From positions 33,699-97,698 of the forward strand of contig JASANE010025077.1 of NCBI GenBank assembly GCA_030248225.1: a stretch of DNA of 64,000 bases, written 5' to 3'. The stretch is from Trileptium ribeirensis (taxonomy: Eukaryota; Nematoda; Enoplea; Enoplida; Thoracostomopsidae). Positions 12,801-25,900 of this stretch are shown here, one piece after another; positions within the stretch are counted from its first letter, which is position 1; every line of letters begins with the position of its first letter. Under the pieces are notes generated by a model, which saw only the letters and a list, made by a program, of their open reading frames with translations, was not told the origin of the DNA and searched no databases. Both the position numbers and the translations under genes were made by a program.

Positions 12801-15800
12801 ATAGTCTACGTTACATGCGTCCCACAGAGACTATAATATCGCGATACATTAAATTCATTGTAAAAATTAATTTTTAACATATTTTAAGTCTACAGTACCT
12901 CCATTTTTGTCTTTATTTGTTTTGCTATTTATAAATTTAGAAGATCATGTTCCGAATTCGGTCTAAATGGACAGTTCCGGTTTTAGCTATGTCCTGGTTT
13001 GTAGGTGATTAGAATGTGTCTATACGTTTTCGGGGTTGTTGAATATGGTAAAAGCAATTGTATTTATCAGGGATGTACCGGGTTTAGCCACGGGCCCGGG
13101 CAACAAATTTAGCCCGGGCCGAGGCAACGTCGAAGCCCCGGCGCGGTAAAGGTAAAATTTAGGTGCCGGGGCTACTTAGTAGAACGGATAAACAGTCTGG
13201 AGCTTTAGGTGAAGATATAATGCTTGCCATGACTAGTTGTGCTATGCTAGGACAGCGCAAATTCCACATCACTTTCCTGAAATTGTGAAATTTTTTTTAT
13301 ACATGATACAATATGGCAAATTGTTCAATTTATTTTTACATAATAATCTTGAAGAATAGTAATTAAACAATGATTTGATTATTGGTATATTTGCATACAT
13401 GCCGACGATGCATACACGCCTGTGGGGTAGAACCCCCCACGAGGGGGTAAACCCCAGTAGCCGGCGAAATTTTTGTGGAGGTGGTCGGTACGGTAGTGAG
13501 GACCTTTGTTTTGGTCGCCGGCGTCAAATTTTCGCCTATGAGTGCACCTCATTCAGCGGGGTGGGGTTTGAATTCCCATCAGGAGATTTTATTCCCTTCC
13601 ATCCCCCCCTGTCGGCATGTATGTATATGCGGTATAAATATATGCTCTATATGCGCCAGAAAATCGAACACAGCACTTTTCGGCTAGCCCCAAGCTTAGC
13701 CCGGGCCCCGGGAGAATTCTCGTCCCGATGCAGCATTAGTATTTATGTGGGAAGCGTAAGTGCTAAGGGCCTACAATGTAAAAAATAAAAACCACTCATT
13801 AAATTCTAATTTTTCATAAAATTGGTGATTTGTATGCTTTAAAAATTTTGAATTTTTGCTAATTGGAGTAACAAATAAAATTTGTACGGTTATGCTATGT
13901 CATCAAAACGACCGTAGCTTTGCCATTTAACTATTGCCGGTGTATTGTTGAACTTATGGAAGTGCTGAGTTCGGAACCTTGCACTTGTCACTAAGTGCAG
14001 ATTAGCCGCACTGGTGCTGTTTCTCCTCATTGCGCGAGTTCTAATGTCGTCTGGCTAGTCCAAACTTTGGAAATTATAGCCGGGGGCCCCCAGCTCACCT
14101 GCCGGGGGCCCATTTTTTGCCGCGTTTTGTCACGTTTAGACGTAAATTTTTCTCAGCAGGGGGCTTTAAGCCGGGGGTACCCGAATTTTTCCCGGTAGCC
14201 GAAAATGCCGAGCCCCCGCCCCCACTTTAGACTAGCCAGCTCGTTGAGACAAATAATGTAAGTGTGCATAAAAGTTATAAACCGGTTTGTTTACTCAAAT
14301 AGTTTAAATAAGACTAGTGGTATCCATTATTTTTACTTTGATGTTTCTATGTTCCAATCGTTTGCAGAGGCTGTAACAATGATTGTGTAAATCAAAGTTC
14401 TTTTTTGTGACGTATTCGGAGAACAAACTAGCTGGTCCGAATGAATGTAAATAAATGCTTTCTGGCTTCATTCGTCGTGGTTTCGAATACCACCTATGTC
14501 GAGATTTTGTGATATTTCAAACTGTCATGTTAGTTTCGAAATTATATCAGGGTACTATTATACGCGAGTTGCGATACACCGAGCTCGATATGTCTCAGCG
14601 CTATAATACGCTTTATATCAGTTTGAGGTTAAAGAAAATGTTAGTTGAGTAGCTCAGTGGCTTGAGCAGAGGCGCCTAAAGCTTAGGGTCGTTGGTTTGA
14701 ATCTCACGTCTGTCGACATTGTCTGGTATTCCAAACTTTCATGTTTGTTCCAAAATTCGTAACGCAGTTACCCTATGTAACGCGGAAATAGTGTATTTAA
14801 TTAGAGAAAGTATGTGACCTTTGACACAATACGAATAGTGGCTATGTATTATCAATGGTGCCATCTATTGCTCGTGGGCGGTGTGCTTACTTTTCTCAAT
14901 CATTAAAATAATATATGTCAAGTGTATGAATTCGGAGAAATGACAAACTGTAACGTTAACATACAGTGGAACAGTTCATTAAAAATATATTCCTGTTACG
15001 AACCAAAGATGTAATTCACCAAAAAATATTTATTAATCTGCTGTTTAATAAGGCATGGATGCAGCAAAACTGATAGTCAGATATCTAATAATCACCCTAC
15101 GAAGGTTAACTCTACCTAAGAACTGCTTACGAATCGTGAACAACATATCTGTGTAATCTATGTATATATATATATAAGAATCATGACAAAGCACAGTAGC
15201 ACAGAAAGCATAAACAGAATTTGCTACAGACCGCATGACATTCGTCCCTTTCGCACCACTCACCTTGTGTCACCCATTGATATAACAACCTCTAGACGAA
15301 GAGGTACGTCTAAAAACAGTGACGATTTGAAAACAGCACCCACGTAAACCCATATGAACTTATTTTGAGGCACAAATCTATTAATGTACCGTTAAAAATG
15401 GTAATGTCACGGATGACTATATATGGCGTCGGGGCCAATTTTGGCCTCGTTTACCAATTGGCCCAGGGGTCCTACATCAAATCTTTGACACCCTTCGGGT
15501 AGCCCCCATTATCGCTCTCTATAAACACACCAAATTTCGTTCGAATCGCTTGAGTGGTTACATAGCTGCACCTCGACAAATTTTGACCAAAATTCTGGAA
15601 ATTTGCCCATTTGCTAAAGTCCATCATGCCCCATATGGACCCGACCAAAACAGTTTTATACCCATAAGTAAAGCTTCACAGGACACATATTTCGATATCA
15701 AAATGATTCAAATCGGCTCAAGGGTTGCCAAATAAACGGATGCCCATCTTTTTCACCATAATGCGGTCTAGTAAGAATTCTTCGATTTCGAAGCTAGCAC

Positions 15801-18800
15801 TTCTCCATCTCCTAATTCAACTAAATTTATATGTTGAAATCTTTCAGGCATGAGGCATGTTTGGATGAGGTCCGTGGATATGGAGTTGTGGTCTAATTGT
15901 TTCCTTGAACCAGAAATATGGAAGCATACTTTTAATTAGCTATTATAATACGCTGCTTTATTCAACAGATGCACGTGCTTTTTGATGTTTTAATTTTTAA
16001 GGAGGGATTATAAATTAAATGTTTCCCTTACCGTGGAGAAGTCTAGACCCTTTATTATCGCCGCTGTGTTTTGTTATTTTCAAGCAAGTTGCAAAAATGT
16101 GAGCTTAACGTTTGAAGTATTCATAAGCTCAACGTTTGAAGTAGCCAGAACCGATCACCATGATCTTGGACTCATTCGAGCCGGCACCATACTGTGTACT
16201 TACCCGAACTTTTTCTGATTTGAGGTATAGTTCCGGGGTCTGATGTCAAAATTAGGGTTTTTAGCTCATTTTAGCACCTTTCACGGAAGTAAAGGTTATT
16301 TTTATCTTAACCTTCGATTTTTTCTGGATGTGTTGATTTCATAGTAAAATGATAAATGCTGATGCCACTTTTTTGTTTTTCGATTAAGGGTCTGATTTAT
16401 GGCAGTCTCGCGGTTAATCGACCCAAAATTCGAAAATTTGACCTGACGTCCTGGACGGCTGAAAAGTTTCATCTTAAGGTTTTCGGGCGTGGGAAACTCA
16501 TTGCCGGTGTTGGTTTTGCTCTGCGACCCATGAATAAGGGGGTGTGGCGCCCCAACGGTTCCTTGCCCCATTCCTAGTTTTATTTTGACGTTCTGGGAAG
16601 GTCATAGCTTGTACTTGAGCGTTTTTGGGCATGGGAAACTAATAACCGGTGTTAAGTTTGTTATAACTTGTGTGGTATTGTGTAATGTCCACATATAGCA
16701 TATCAACGTATGGTATAGAGAGCTGATTGGCTGCGCACGCAAAAGGCTTAGGTGTACCTATGCTACACTACGCTCTGCAATCTCGATAGAGTTACTAGTT
16801 TAGACTTTTATAACATAGGAAAGGAATATAACTGAACCCTTTGGGGCCATAGGCATTATGAATTGTGAAGCACAAATCTGTTCAAATACAGCAATGAGAG
16901 TAATGTATGCAATCAAAAATTCGTTATTTAAGTGGCCTGAGCTCCTGTAATGTGGTTCAGAATGTTTGTGTGCCTTCATTGAATTTTGTATACATACAGT
17001 CACGAACAGAATTAACTGCATTTACATGCACGCGAATGCGTTTGAACACACACATAATCACGTTTAAACGCACATACGCGTAAATACATTTATAGGCACA
17101 CGCACACAATCGTTTAAGCGTGCATATAAGCAAAAATGTTTAAACATATTAGCGTGTGTGCGCTTTCGTTTTTGTGCAGTTAATTCTGTCTGTTACGGTG
17201 TGTAGTAATTTTGCTTAATTGGTACCCATGAGATCTTCCACGTATACAGATGCAAACGTTCTTTATTTTATACCTATTCATCCAATTCAAAATTAGTATT
17301 GTGACGGTGTGTATCTACTGATGCAGTATACAACATATCAAAAAGAAAATGACGACGGGTGATTTTGTATGCACGCACTCCTACTAAGCTGAGCGTGTAT
17401 GGTATTTATATCGCCATATTTTTACCCACGAACATTTTAGCACGACTGATATCCCGTCCACTGAGTAGAGCGTTCTGTCGTATACTTGTGAAAATTAAAA
17501 CGACAAGTGAGGATGCATTTAGTTGACTAGAGCTTGAGCCACAGAGCTGCAGTGGTGTAATTAATATTTTATCACCAATCGTAAAAGTACATTAATTAGC
17601 TTTATTTTTCTTGAAATCCCGGCTACATTTAGGTTTCTGATGTAATTTTGACTGTTTACCTTTCTGCTTTTGCAGGTTGTCGTCATTTCGGGGAAACTAA
17701 AATGAACGAGCGTAGTTCTCGGTCTCACACAACATTCCGCATAGTACGTTTTATTTCTTACGTATGTGTGGCTAGAATTTCGTAGTAATACTTCGATAGG
17801 ATGCAACATGCCACGTAATAAAATTTAATTTTATAAACTTAATCTTTCTATGGTTCTTTTCAGATTTTCTATCCCAAACTGCATCGGTTCATTCATTAAT
17901 TTTTCTAAACACTTTAGTTTTTACGAAAACATTTGTAGTTTTTATATAATAGTTTTTTAGTTTAAGTTAGTAGCGGCAAATAATGATGCTGCAATAGCAT
18001 TCCCTCCATATTGGGGTTCCTGTTACCCGGTGTATCAAACCATGCCGATCCGGAGTCCACACGAGGCATTGTTTGGAGCACCCCTTAAAGCAATGGTTTC
18101 TTAACCTAAAAATTCTAAAATTTGGTTATTGTTTCGCCGCAATGCGCTGAAATCGTAAATAAATTGCCTCAGAAACGCTGATATGTGGTTAAAACATTTT
18201 TAAACTGATTTTCGTAATTCATCAATTTTTTTGCTTCTAAATAGAAATTTAGACTAAATTTTTCTGATATTTTATGTCAGCTGAAAGACTGAGTTTTGGG
18301 GTCTGGTAAAAATTCCAAGCAACGCTCACTCAAGCATGCTCAATGATATAAACCGTCAATATACTCCTTTGATAAGTTAATAAAGTTGTGTGGGCCTTTC
18401 ATTTTTGGTTATCTTCGTACATGTACGGTGTGCGTGTATTCTTCGTTGTAGAAGATTGTGTATTTTCTTTGTGGTAGAAGAACAGCAGTAGCGGAACCAT
18501 GGGAACTAAAACTGGCAAAAGATGTGTTGTGCCACTTGCACCGAATTTACCAATTATCTTATAAGGCGGTACTTTTTGATCGTTGATCCTAATTTTGAGG
18601 GACAAAATTTGTCCTCGTTCGACCTTTGATTAGGTCATACATATCGAAGTTCATGGTTTCTAATACGCAAAGTCATCACACTTAAGGCGTCTGTTATGGC
18701 TGAATTTACTTATAATCTCGTCTGAAATTTCAACGCCGTTGGATTAATAAATGTCACTAGGCATTAAACAGTGAAAAGGTTGGATTCCAGTGAAAACTAT

Positions 18801-19499
18801 TGAGAATTTTTAACGCTATGTGGTGAATTTGGCTGTAATAAAATTATTAGACCAGACATCCGTTATTTCAGTGATTTGTGCGTTGTTAATTTTTGTGTTC
18901 GGCAGCTAATATTTTTACGGAATGCTTGAGTTTTTGTTTATCAAGTTTCGAAGAACTTTTCATTTAGCTCAATTTGGCGTTGTTCGACTTAAATTGTTTT
19001 CATAGTGTCCACTTAAGGCCTTTAGTGTACACATAATTATTTAATATTGTTTTATTTGTTGACGTTAATATTTTGCTTGTTCATTGGTTTAAGATTATCG
19101 AAAGCAGAGAGAGAGTTCAAGAAGCGGATAGCGAAAACCGTGGAGTAGTTGTTGTGTCACATTTGGTTAGTTAACTCAAACGTACTAAATGTACAGGAAG
19201 GACAATTTTTCCTTCACTGTTTTGAATCATGCTTAAAGTGAAGTTCTTTATGCGTTTGAGTATAAATTACGACGGGTTGGCTCATATATATATTTAGTTA
19301 GATTCATATAGTACTTCGATTTTCCCCGACCCCTATGGCTTTGTCAGTTTGCTTAGTCACTGTAGGCACAGTTTGAGTTAGGTCTGTGTTTCGATATTTC
19401 AGGATAAGAAATTGAACAGTTTTTAATTAACTGAAAAGATATATTTGGCTTCTACAAATAGATGCAGGTGTTCATGTATATCGCCTGACCTAAGTTACA

Positions 19500-19530
<31 letters not shown>

Positions 19531-19555
19531 CGACTTCACGGTGCCCGTTCCCACC

Positions 19556-19588
<33 letters not shown>

Positions 19589-19607
19589 TAGGAATCTCGT
19601 TAATCCA

Positions 19608-19644
<37 letters not shown>

Positions 19645-19932
19645 TCTCGTCTAGGCCAGCATAATCATTATGGATTAATTGTCCCTGATCTGGGCTGGCC
19701 ACGTTTTCCCTTTTTAATGAGAGGGAGCAACTAAGGGCGTTTCCAGAAGAACCCAACATCCACAGCTCCCCGCCGTTAAGCTAAAGGAGCCGCTTCACAA
19801 GTCAGTGCCATAGTGATTAAGAGAGTCATAGTTACTCCCGCCGTTAACCCGCGCTTGGTTGAATTTCTTCACTTTGACATACAGAGCACTGGGCAGAAAT
19901 CACATTGCGTCAGTACCGACTGACGGCTATCG

Positions 19933-19966
<34 letters not shown>

Positions 19967-22900
19967 CTTGTCCGTGCCAGTTCTAAGTTAGTTGTTCAAC
20001 GCCGGACGAAGCGGAAATTGCAAGCAAAGTCCGCATAGCTGAAGCATTCCACGGGAAGGTCCCAGCACTAGTGCGAGCTCAGCTGATTAGCCTCGCCCAG
20101 CCATGGCGTAGTCCCAGACCGCTTCCTGCCTCAGCCCGACCAGCCCAACCCTTAGAGTCAATCCTTTTCCCGAAGTTACGGATCTAATTTGCCGACTTCC
20201 CTTACATGCACCCAGGTATATTTTGTTCCAATATAGGGCGGGGGAACCAAAAATATCAACCTAGATTGTATTTCTTAGTTCCGGTGAAAGCTGAGTGGGA
20301 AAGCATGCCCTCGTTAAATGGGGTTATTGTAATTGTATTTCGTCGTGTTTTTCATGCATTCCGAACATGCATATCGTTATCTTGGATATTTGTTATTTAA
20401 GTATTGAAAATGCGTATTTCTGTTAGCAGAACAGAATTTTACTTAGGGGTTTGTTATGAGTAGTGGTATTATAAGCATTGAGTTTTATTATAACTCTTTG
20501 TGATAGGACTATCATATGATGGCGTAAAAATGAGGTAATTTTCCCCATTTTGGCTAAAAATCTAGAAAATTTTTCGCTGCATGGTTAAATACTTTAAAAT
20601 GTACCGTTTTTAGGTGCGCACGAACCGCAGTTTGAAATCAGTCGCACGTGAGGTGTTTTTAGCAAATACAGTACTGCATGGTTCCACAGTTTAATTGGGG
20701 TCCGAAGATGCTATGGGGGGAATCAGTTCTCTCAGGTCCGACGTTACTCTGGCCTCCAGGTATATTTATAGTATTTTGGAGTATCACAGAAGGTTGACAA
20801 ATAGTGTAAGAACATGGTTCCTGCGCAACCTGGAAATTTTGACTAAATATCTGGGAAAAAATAAATAATTGTGGGAATTTGTTTTTTAGAATTTAAACTT
20901 ATTTCATATTTGAATTTAGAAGCAACACGAATAGTCCAACCGACCGCAAGTACATAAATTTCTGAAATACATAATATAACGTTTAATCCTATTTATTTCC
21001 TTAAGTTTTCACGTTCTTGATATCATCGAAATGGTCAAATATATCTAGAGCTGTAAGACAATAGGGCAAGAATTTATATGAAATAAAATGTAAGATCACC
21101 GTTATTTTGAACAGTTTTTAAAACCACTCGCCCTTAGTTCGTTTCCATTTTTATTTTATCATTTCTATTGCAGCCAACTGTCTGACGGCGCAAAAATAGT
21201 CGTGAAATTTGGCGAATAAACATATGCATAGACTGGTTCACCCGGAAACTTCTTAGTTACTTATCAAAATTCCTCGTTTTCAAATGAAGCTCAAAAATGA
21301 TTAAAAACCAGCTCCAGAAACGTGTCTACTTAAGGTTAAGGACACTTGAACTAATTTTTACGTAATTCATCAAGTTTTTGTTTCGAAAATTTTTGAATAT
21401 ACTGCGATCGTTTTCGACGTGGTGCAGAAATATTTAACCATAAAATCGCTATTGGGGAAATGTAAAATGTCAAAAGATACTTGCCGTCTTAACTTTGTTG
21501 TCAACACGAAAAAATCGCTGTTATACTTTTTTCAATGTTATTCATTTGCTGTTGGGCCCTGAGGCGACCTTTGGTTCAGACGAATGTGCTTCATATTAAA
21601 TTTGCATTTTTTTATGTTTTGTGGTGTTTCCCCGCCAATCTTGGCTCCCACATTGGTGAATTTCAACGAATAATTACTGTTGCGAGCGATTCAGTTTTAT
21701 GGGGGTAATGTTTACTTTTGCATGCTCCCAAACCGACGTCAGTGTTCGGCAATATCCGTACCGTCGGGGGGCAACCATGCAGTAAAGTACTACGCTGTTC
21801 GCTGTCGTTGTACTATGAAAAATTATCAAATCCAACTATTTCTATTTTCAGAACATTGTAGATTTAGCTGGATCGGAACGTAATAAAGACACTGGGGCTA
21901 CTGGTGCACGACTTCGCGAAGGTTGTCATATCAATAGTAGTTTGTCAGTGTTATCGCGTGTTATTCAGCAATTGGTTGAAGCTGCATCGTCAAGCAGCGG
22001 GTTTGTAATTCGTTGAATATTTATGCTTTAATATACACACAAGGGGGGTGGTGGTTAGAGATGCAAAACGTGATCAGTTGTTTCTTCGCATGTAGCTGTA
22101 TTCCCACACTAGCTAGTTAAGAATTATTATCTCCTCCCTTATATTTTGGACTAACTTTTGCGAAGTTGAGGCGGTGAAACCGTGAAAAATTTTGTACCTT
22201 TGGCATGCATCTGTATTGGACAATTACTCGTCACGAAGTAACCACACTTCAAATGTAATTCCTGGCTACGTCCCTGGGCTTTATTTAGTTCGTTCGATTT
22301 AGGGATTTCTAATGATGTATAGTAAATTGTTGAGTATCTTCACCAAAAAAGGTGTCAATTACTGGTTTGTTTTGTTTTCGTAATAAAGTTAGAACGTCTG
22401 AACGTAGCGTAACGTAGTGGAGATTGTGCGTTGCAGTGGTGAAAGCTTTTAAATTCCGTCTGTGTGTTTGATCGGCCATAACTCGGGAAGGACTTAAGCG
22501 ATTTTCATGATCTTGGGATCTCGAACCGCCATAGTCGATTTACCTTGTACATCCCCAGCGCTTTTTTTATTTGGGGTCTGGTTTAGGGGTCAGGGGTCAA
22601 AATGTTGGCTTTTGCCCCATTTTAGTAACCTTCACGGAAGCAAGGGTATTTTTATCTTAACCTTCGAATTTTTTCTCTGGTTGGTTTTATTTCATAGTAA
22701 AATGATAATGGCGACGCGAATTTTATGTTTTTCGATTAAGGCTCCAGTTATAGGGTTTGAGGGGCTAGGGTATGGCTACCCAAAATATTGAAAAAAATTT
22801 TTTCTCACAGTCCTGGGCGGTTGAAAAGTTTCATTTGATGGTTTTTGGGCGTTGAAAATTCATTGCCGTGTAGGTTTTGCTGTGTGACATGCATCCACGG

Positions 22901-25900
22901 GTATGGCGCCCCCGTGGTTCGGGGTCAGAGGTCAAAATCAGGGTTTTTACACCATTTTACTACCCTTCACGGAAGCAAGGTTATTTTTATCTTAACTTTC
23001 TAATTTTTTTCTGGTTGGTTTTATTTCATAGTAAAATGATAAATGCCTATGCGCATTTTTTGATTGAGGTTCCGATTGTGGGGTTTGAGGTACGAAAGTA
23101 TTGCGTCCCCATGGTTCCTCGACGCAAAATATTCAAAATTTGATTTTTGCCGTCCTGGGCGGCTGAAAAGTTACACTTGGTTGCCGGGTGAAATATGTTC
23201 TTGCAGTAATGTTGAAATACGACGGTAATGCTCGTTACGGCAATGGTTTTTTCTTTGAAAATTGCTTTGATTTATTTAATGGACAGAAAACACGCCTTTC
23301 ATTGTTGCGGGGGAAAATTCTCCATTTTTAAATTTAGTACGACGTTCTATGGTATGTTGCGCTTTGTGTACTGTACAAGGATATTGCGGTGGAAAAACTC
23401 GCTTTTGAGCACAAAAATTATTCAAGGTATAAAATAGGTTGATAGATTACCCCTGCATGTTTTCAACTTATAACAAAACCAGGGTGTATGACAATGTTTA
23501 CAAGAAACTGGAATAGATAGCTTAACAGGGGTCGAGCGCTTGAAGTGCGCATAATTACATGCAAATTGACTCATTATTTGGTCAATTACCTGTATACTAC
23601 TCTAGAAATATATATTGCATTTGTTTTTGCAGTGTAGACAGGCGGGATTTGCTGCGGAAGTAGTAGTAAACTGGAATATTCAAATTTATTTCTGATAGAA
23701 TTATTGGAGCAAGTTCTAAAAGGTGAAACCGAAGACATTCTAGTTAAGTTATTTAATGTCTCGTAAAGTATATTTTAGCAATATTAAGGTATGGCTGTTG
23801 ACTTTATAGGCGATATTGTTCTGAGGTAGTATTTGATATTAATTTGGCTTTTGAAAATCTATTCAGAGGCTTTATTTGCCTAGCATATATATGTGTTGAT
23901 ATTTGAAATTTAACTTTTCGGGCTTACCATTGTTTTATCTTTTTTGTCTCAAGGATATTTTAAAAAAATCACGGGATTATTAGTTGTTAAATTCGTTATG
24001 ACTTGAACATGTTTTAAGTTTGTTGCTTCTTGTTCAGTTTCTCAGTGTCGTTAATTGTTTACCAATGACGGTTCCATCGAAGCGGGAACATGCACGGAGA
24101 AGCTGGATGACGTAGGACTCATCAAACAGAACATTTTAGCATTTACCGAAAGATAGGTGTGGCGAAATGAGTCTTATAGAACGTGATTGAGATCATTTGG
24201 TACATGTTTACAAATTGAGAATTTGGGGCATCTTATCTTCTTGATGTGATGTAGGTACCAGATCAGGATCAGCGACTTTTCTCCACAAAGCAGTTTGGAC
24301 AGGACTGGTCGCTCTCTCTTTTTTGAAAGGTTTGCTTCCTTATCTCTTCCTGGAGGAGGTTTAATTCCAGCATTTTTTCTCTCTGTACGCAGTTGTTCTT
24401 TGAGTACTCGCTTCACATTGGTTTTTAAAGTGTCAAAGTCAATATCTGCCGTAGATAGGTTGAGTTTGTTGCCTTCCTTTGCCAGCTTATCCGCTATTGC
24501 AATACCATTGATGTTTGCGTGTCTAATGATCCACTGGATGACTTGTGCGACTTTGTTGCACGAATAAAGTCGCATAAATTGGATTGTTACTTTTCGTGGA
24601 AGAGATACGTCTCTTATATAACTGCCCCAAAATAAAAATAGGATTAAGCTCTGTTGTGAACCTTTGCATTAAAACTTCAGTTAGGCAAATTGGAAATTAT
24701 ATACTCCTGTAGTTTATAACCCTCAACGTTTTTAATTGCCGTAAACCAATATATTAATCCATGAAGTAACAACATTAGATTACAGTTTATTTTGATTGTA
24801 AAGGGCTGTGCTTGGCCAACATATTATACAAGCTCTACAAAAGTGAAATAACTCAAGCGTTCCACTCTTGCTACACTATCTACTGTTTCCTGTCAGCATT
24901 ACCATACATGTCAATTACTGGTTTTGCGATTAAGTGAATTATCGGGGAATATGATCAGGGGTAATCTATCCACTATCTTCGCAATTTTCTATCTTGAATG
25001 CAACACTTTTTGGTGCTTAAAAGCGCGTTTTTCCACCGCAATGTCCTTGTTCACAACAGTGCACCAGGCTCAGCTCACCATGGAACATCGTCCTAAATTG
25101 AAAACAATAAAACATTTTTGTACCGCAACGACCAACGACATATACATTAAGCAAATAAATTCATTTTTCAAAACAAAACGATTGCCGTAACGCATTGCCT
25201 CTGTATTGCATTGTTAGTCTAATAGTATATTTTGCCGACAACACAGTTTCACATAAATCAAGTATTGCGTAACGTTATATTTTTCCAATAATATTTTTCA
25301 GATTCTCTTTTTCCATGGCCGTAAATCGGATTTTTTCCCTACTAGTAGTAGCAGGACTTAAATTTTGCCGTTCTTTACCTAATTAAAATTTGCTCCGTTT
25401 CAGTGAAAAATCATTCGTAAGTTTTCGAGACTCGAAGCTGACGCGGATACTTCAAAATTCTCTTGGAGGAAATTCGAAAACGGTAATTATATGTACAATT
25501 ACGCCGGCGTCGAAAGAAGAAACTTTATCAACATTATTGGTACGTAACAGTTTTATTGTGTTTTTCCACTTTCTATTATTTTGTTTACAACCAACGTTCT
25601 AAGCCAATTATGTTTAAACAATGAAAAATCGTTCGTAATGTGTTACAGTGTTTGATATTGAAACGGAGCGAGTGAAGGGAGCGAAGTTTCTACTAAGGAC
25701 GCTAGGAGGAAACTGTGAAAATTATTTTTGTCTGCTTCTGTCATTCATAACTCGTCGACGGGTGGACGGATTTCGATAAAAACTGTTTGGCAGCGAAAGT
25801 GATGGGAACAGCTGTGACCTCATCTTCGGGGTCAAAGTGGCAAGAACATGTTTTTAAGGGTTCTTTAGCAAATGTGGTCATGCGGGTAACAATCTTTCGC

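Noticed and set aside
13375..13788. 137-codon plus-strand frame
   Set aside because: It runs through and past the end of the GTATTTAT-flanked hAT-like element and has no coding signature.
17561..17809. 82-codon minus-strand ORF
   Set aside because: It is antisense to kinesin exon e and has no support.
19480..20208. A functional rDNA unit
   Set aside because: Only about 550 bp of 28S remains, with small deletions and an insertion, and it lies inside a protein-gene intron.
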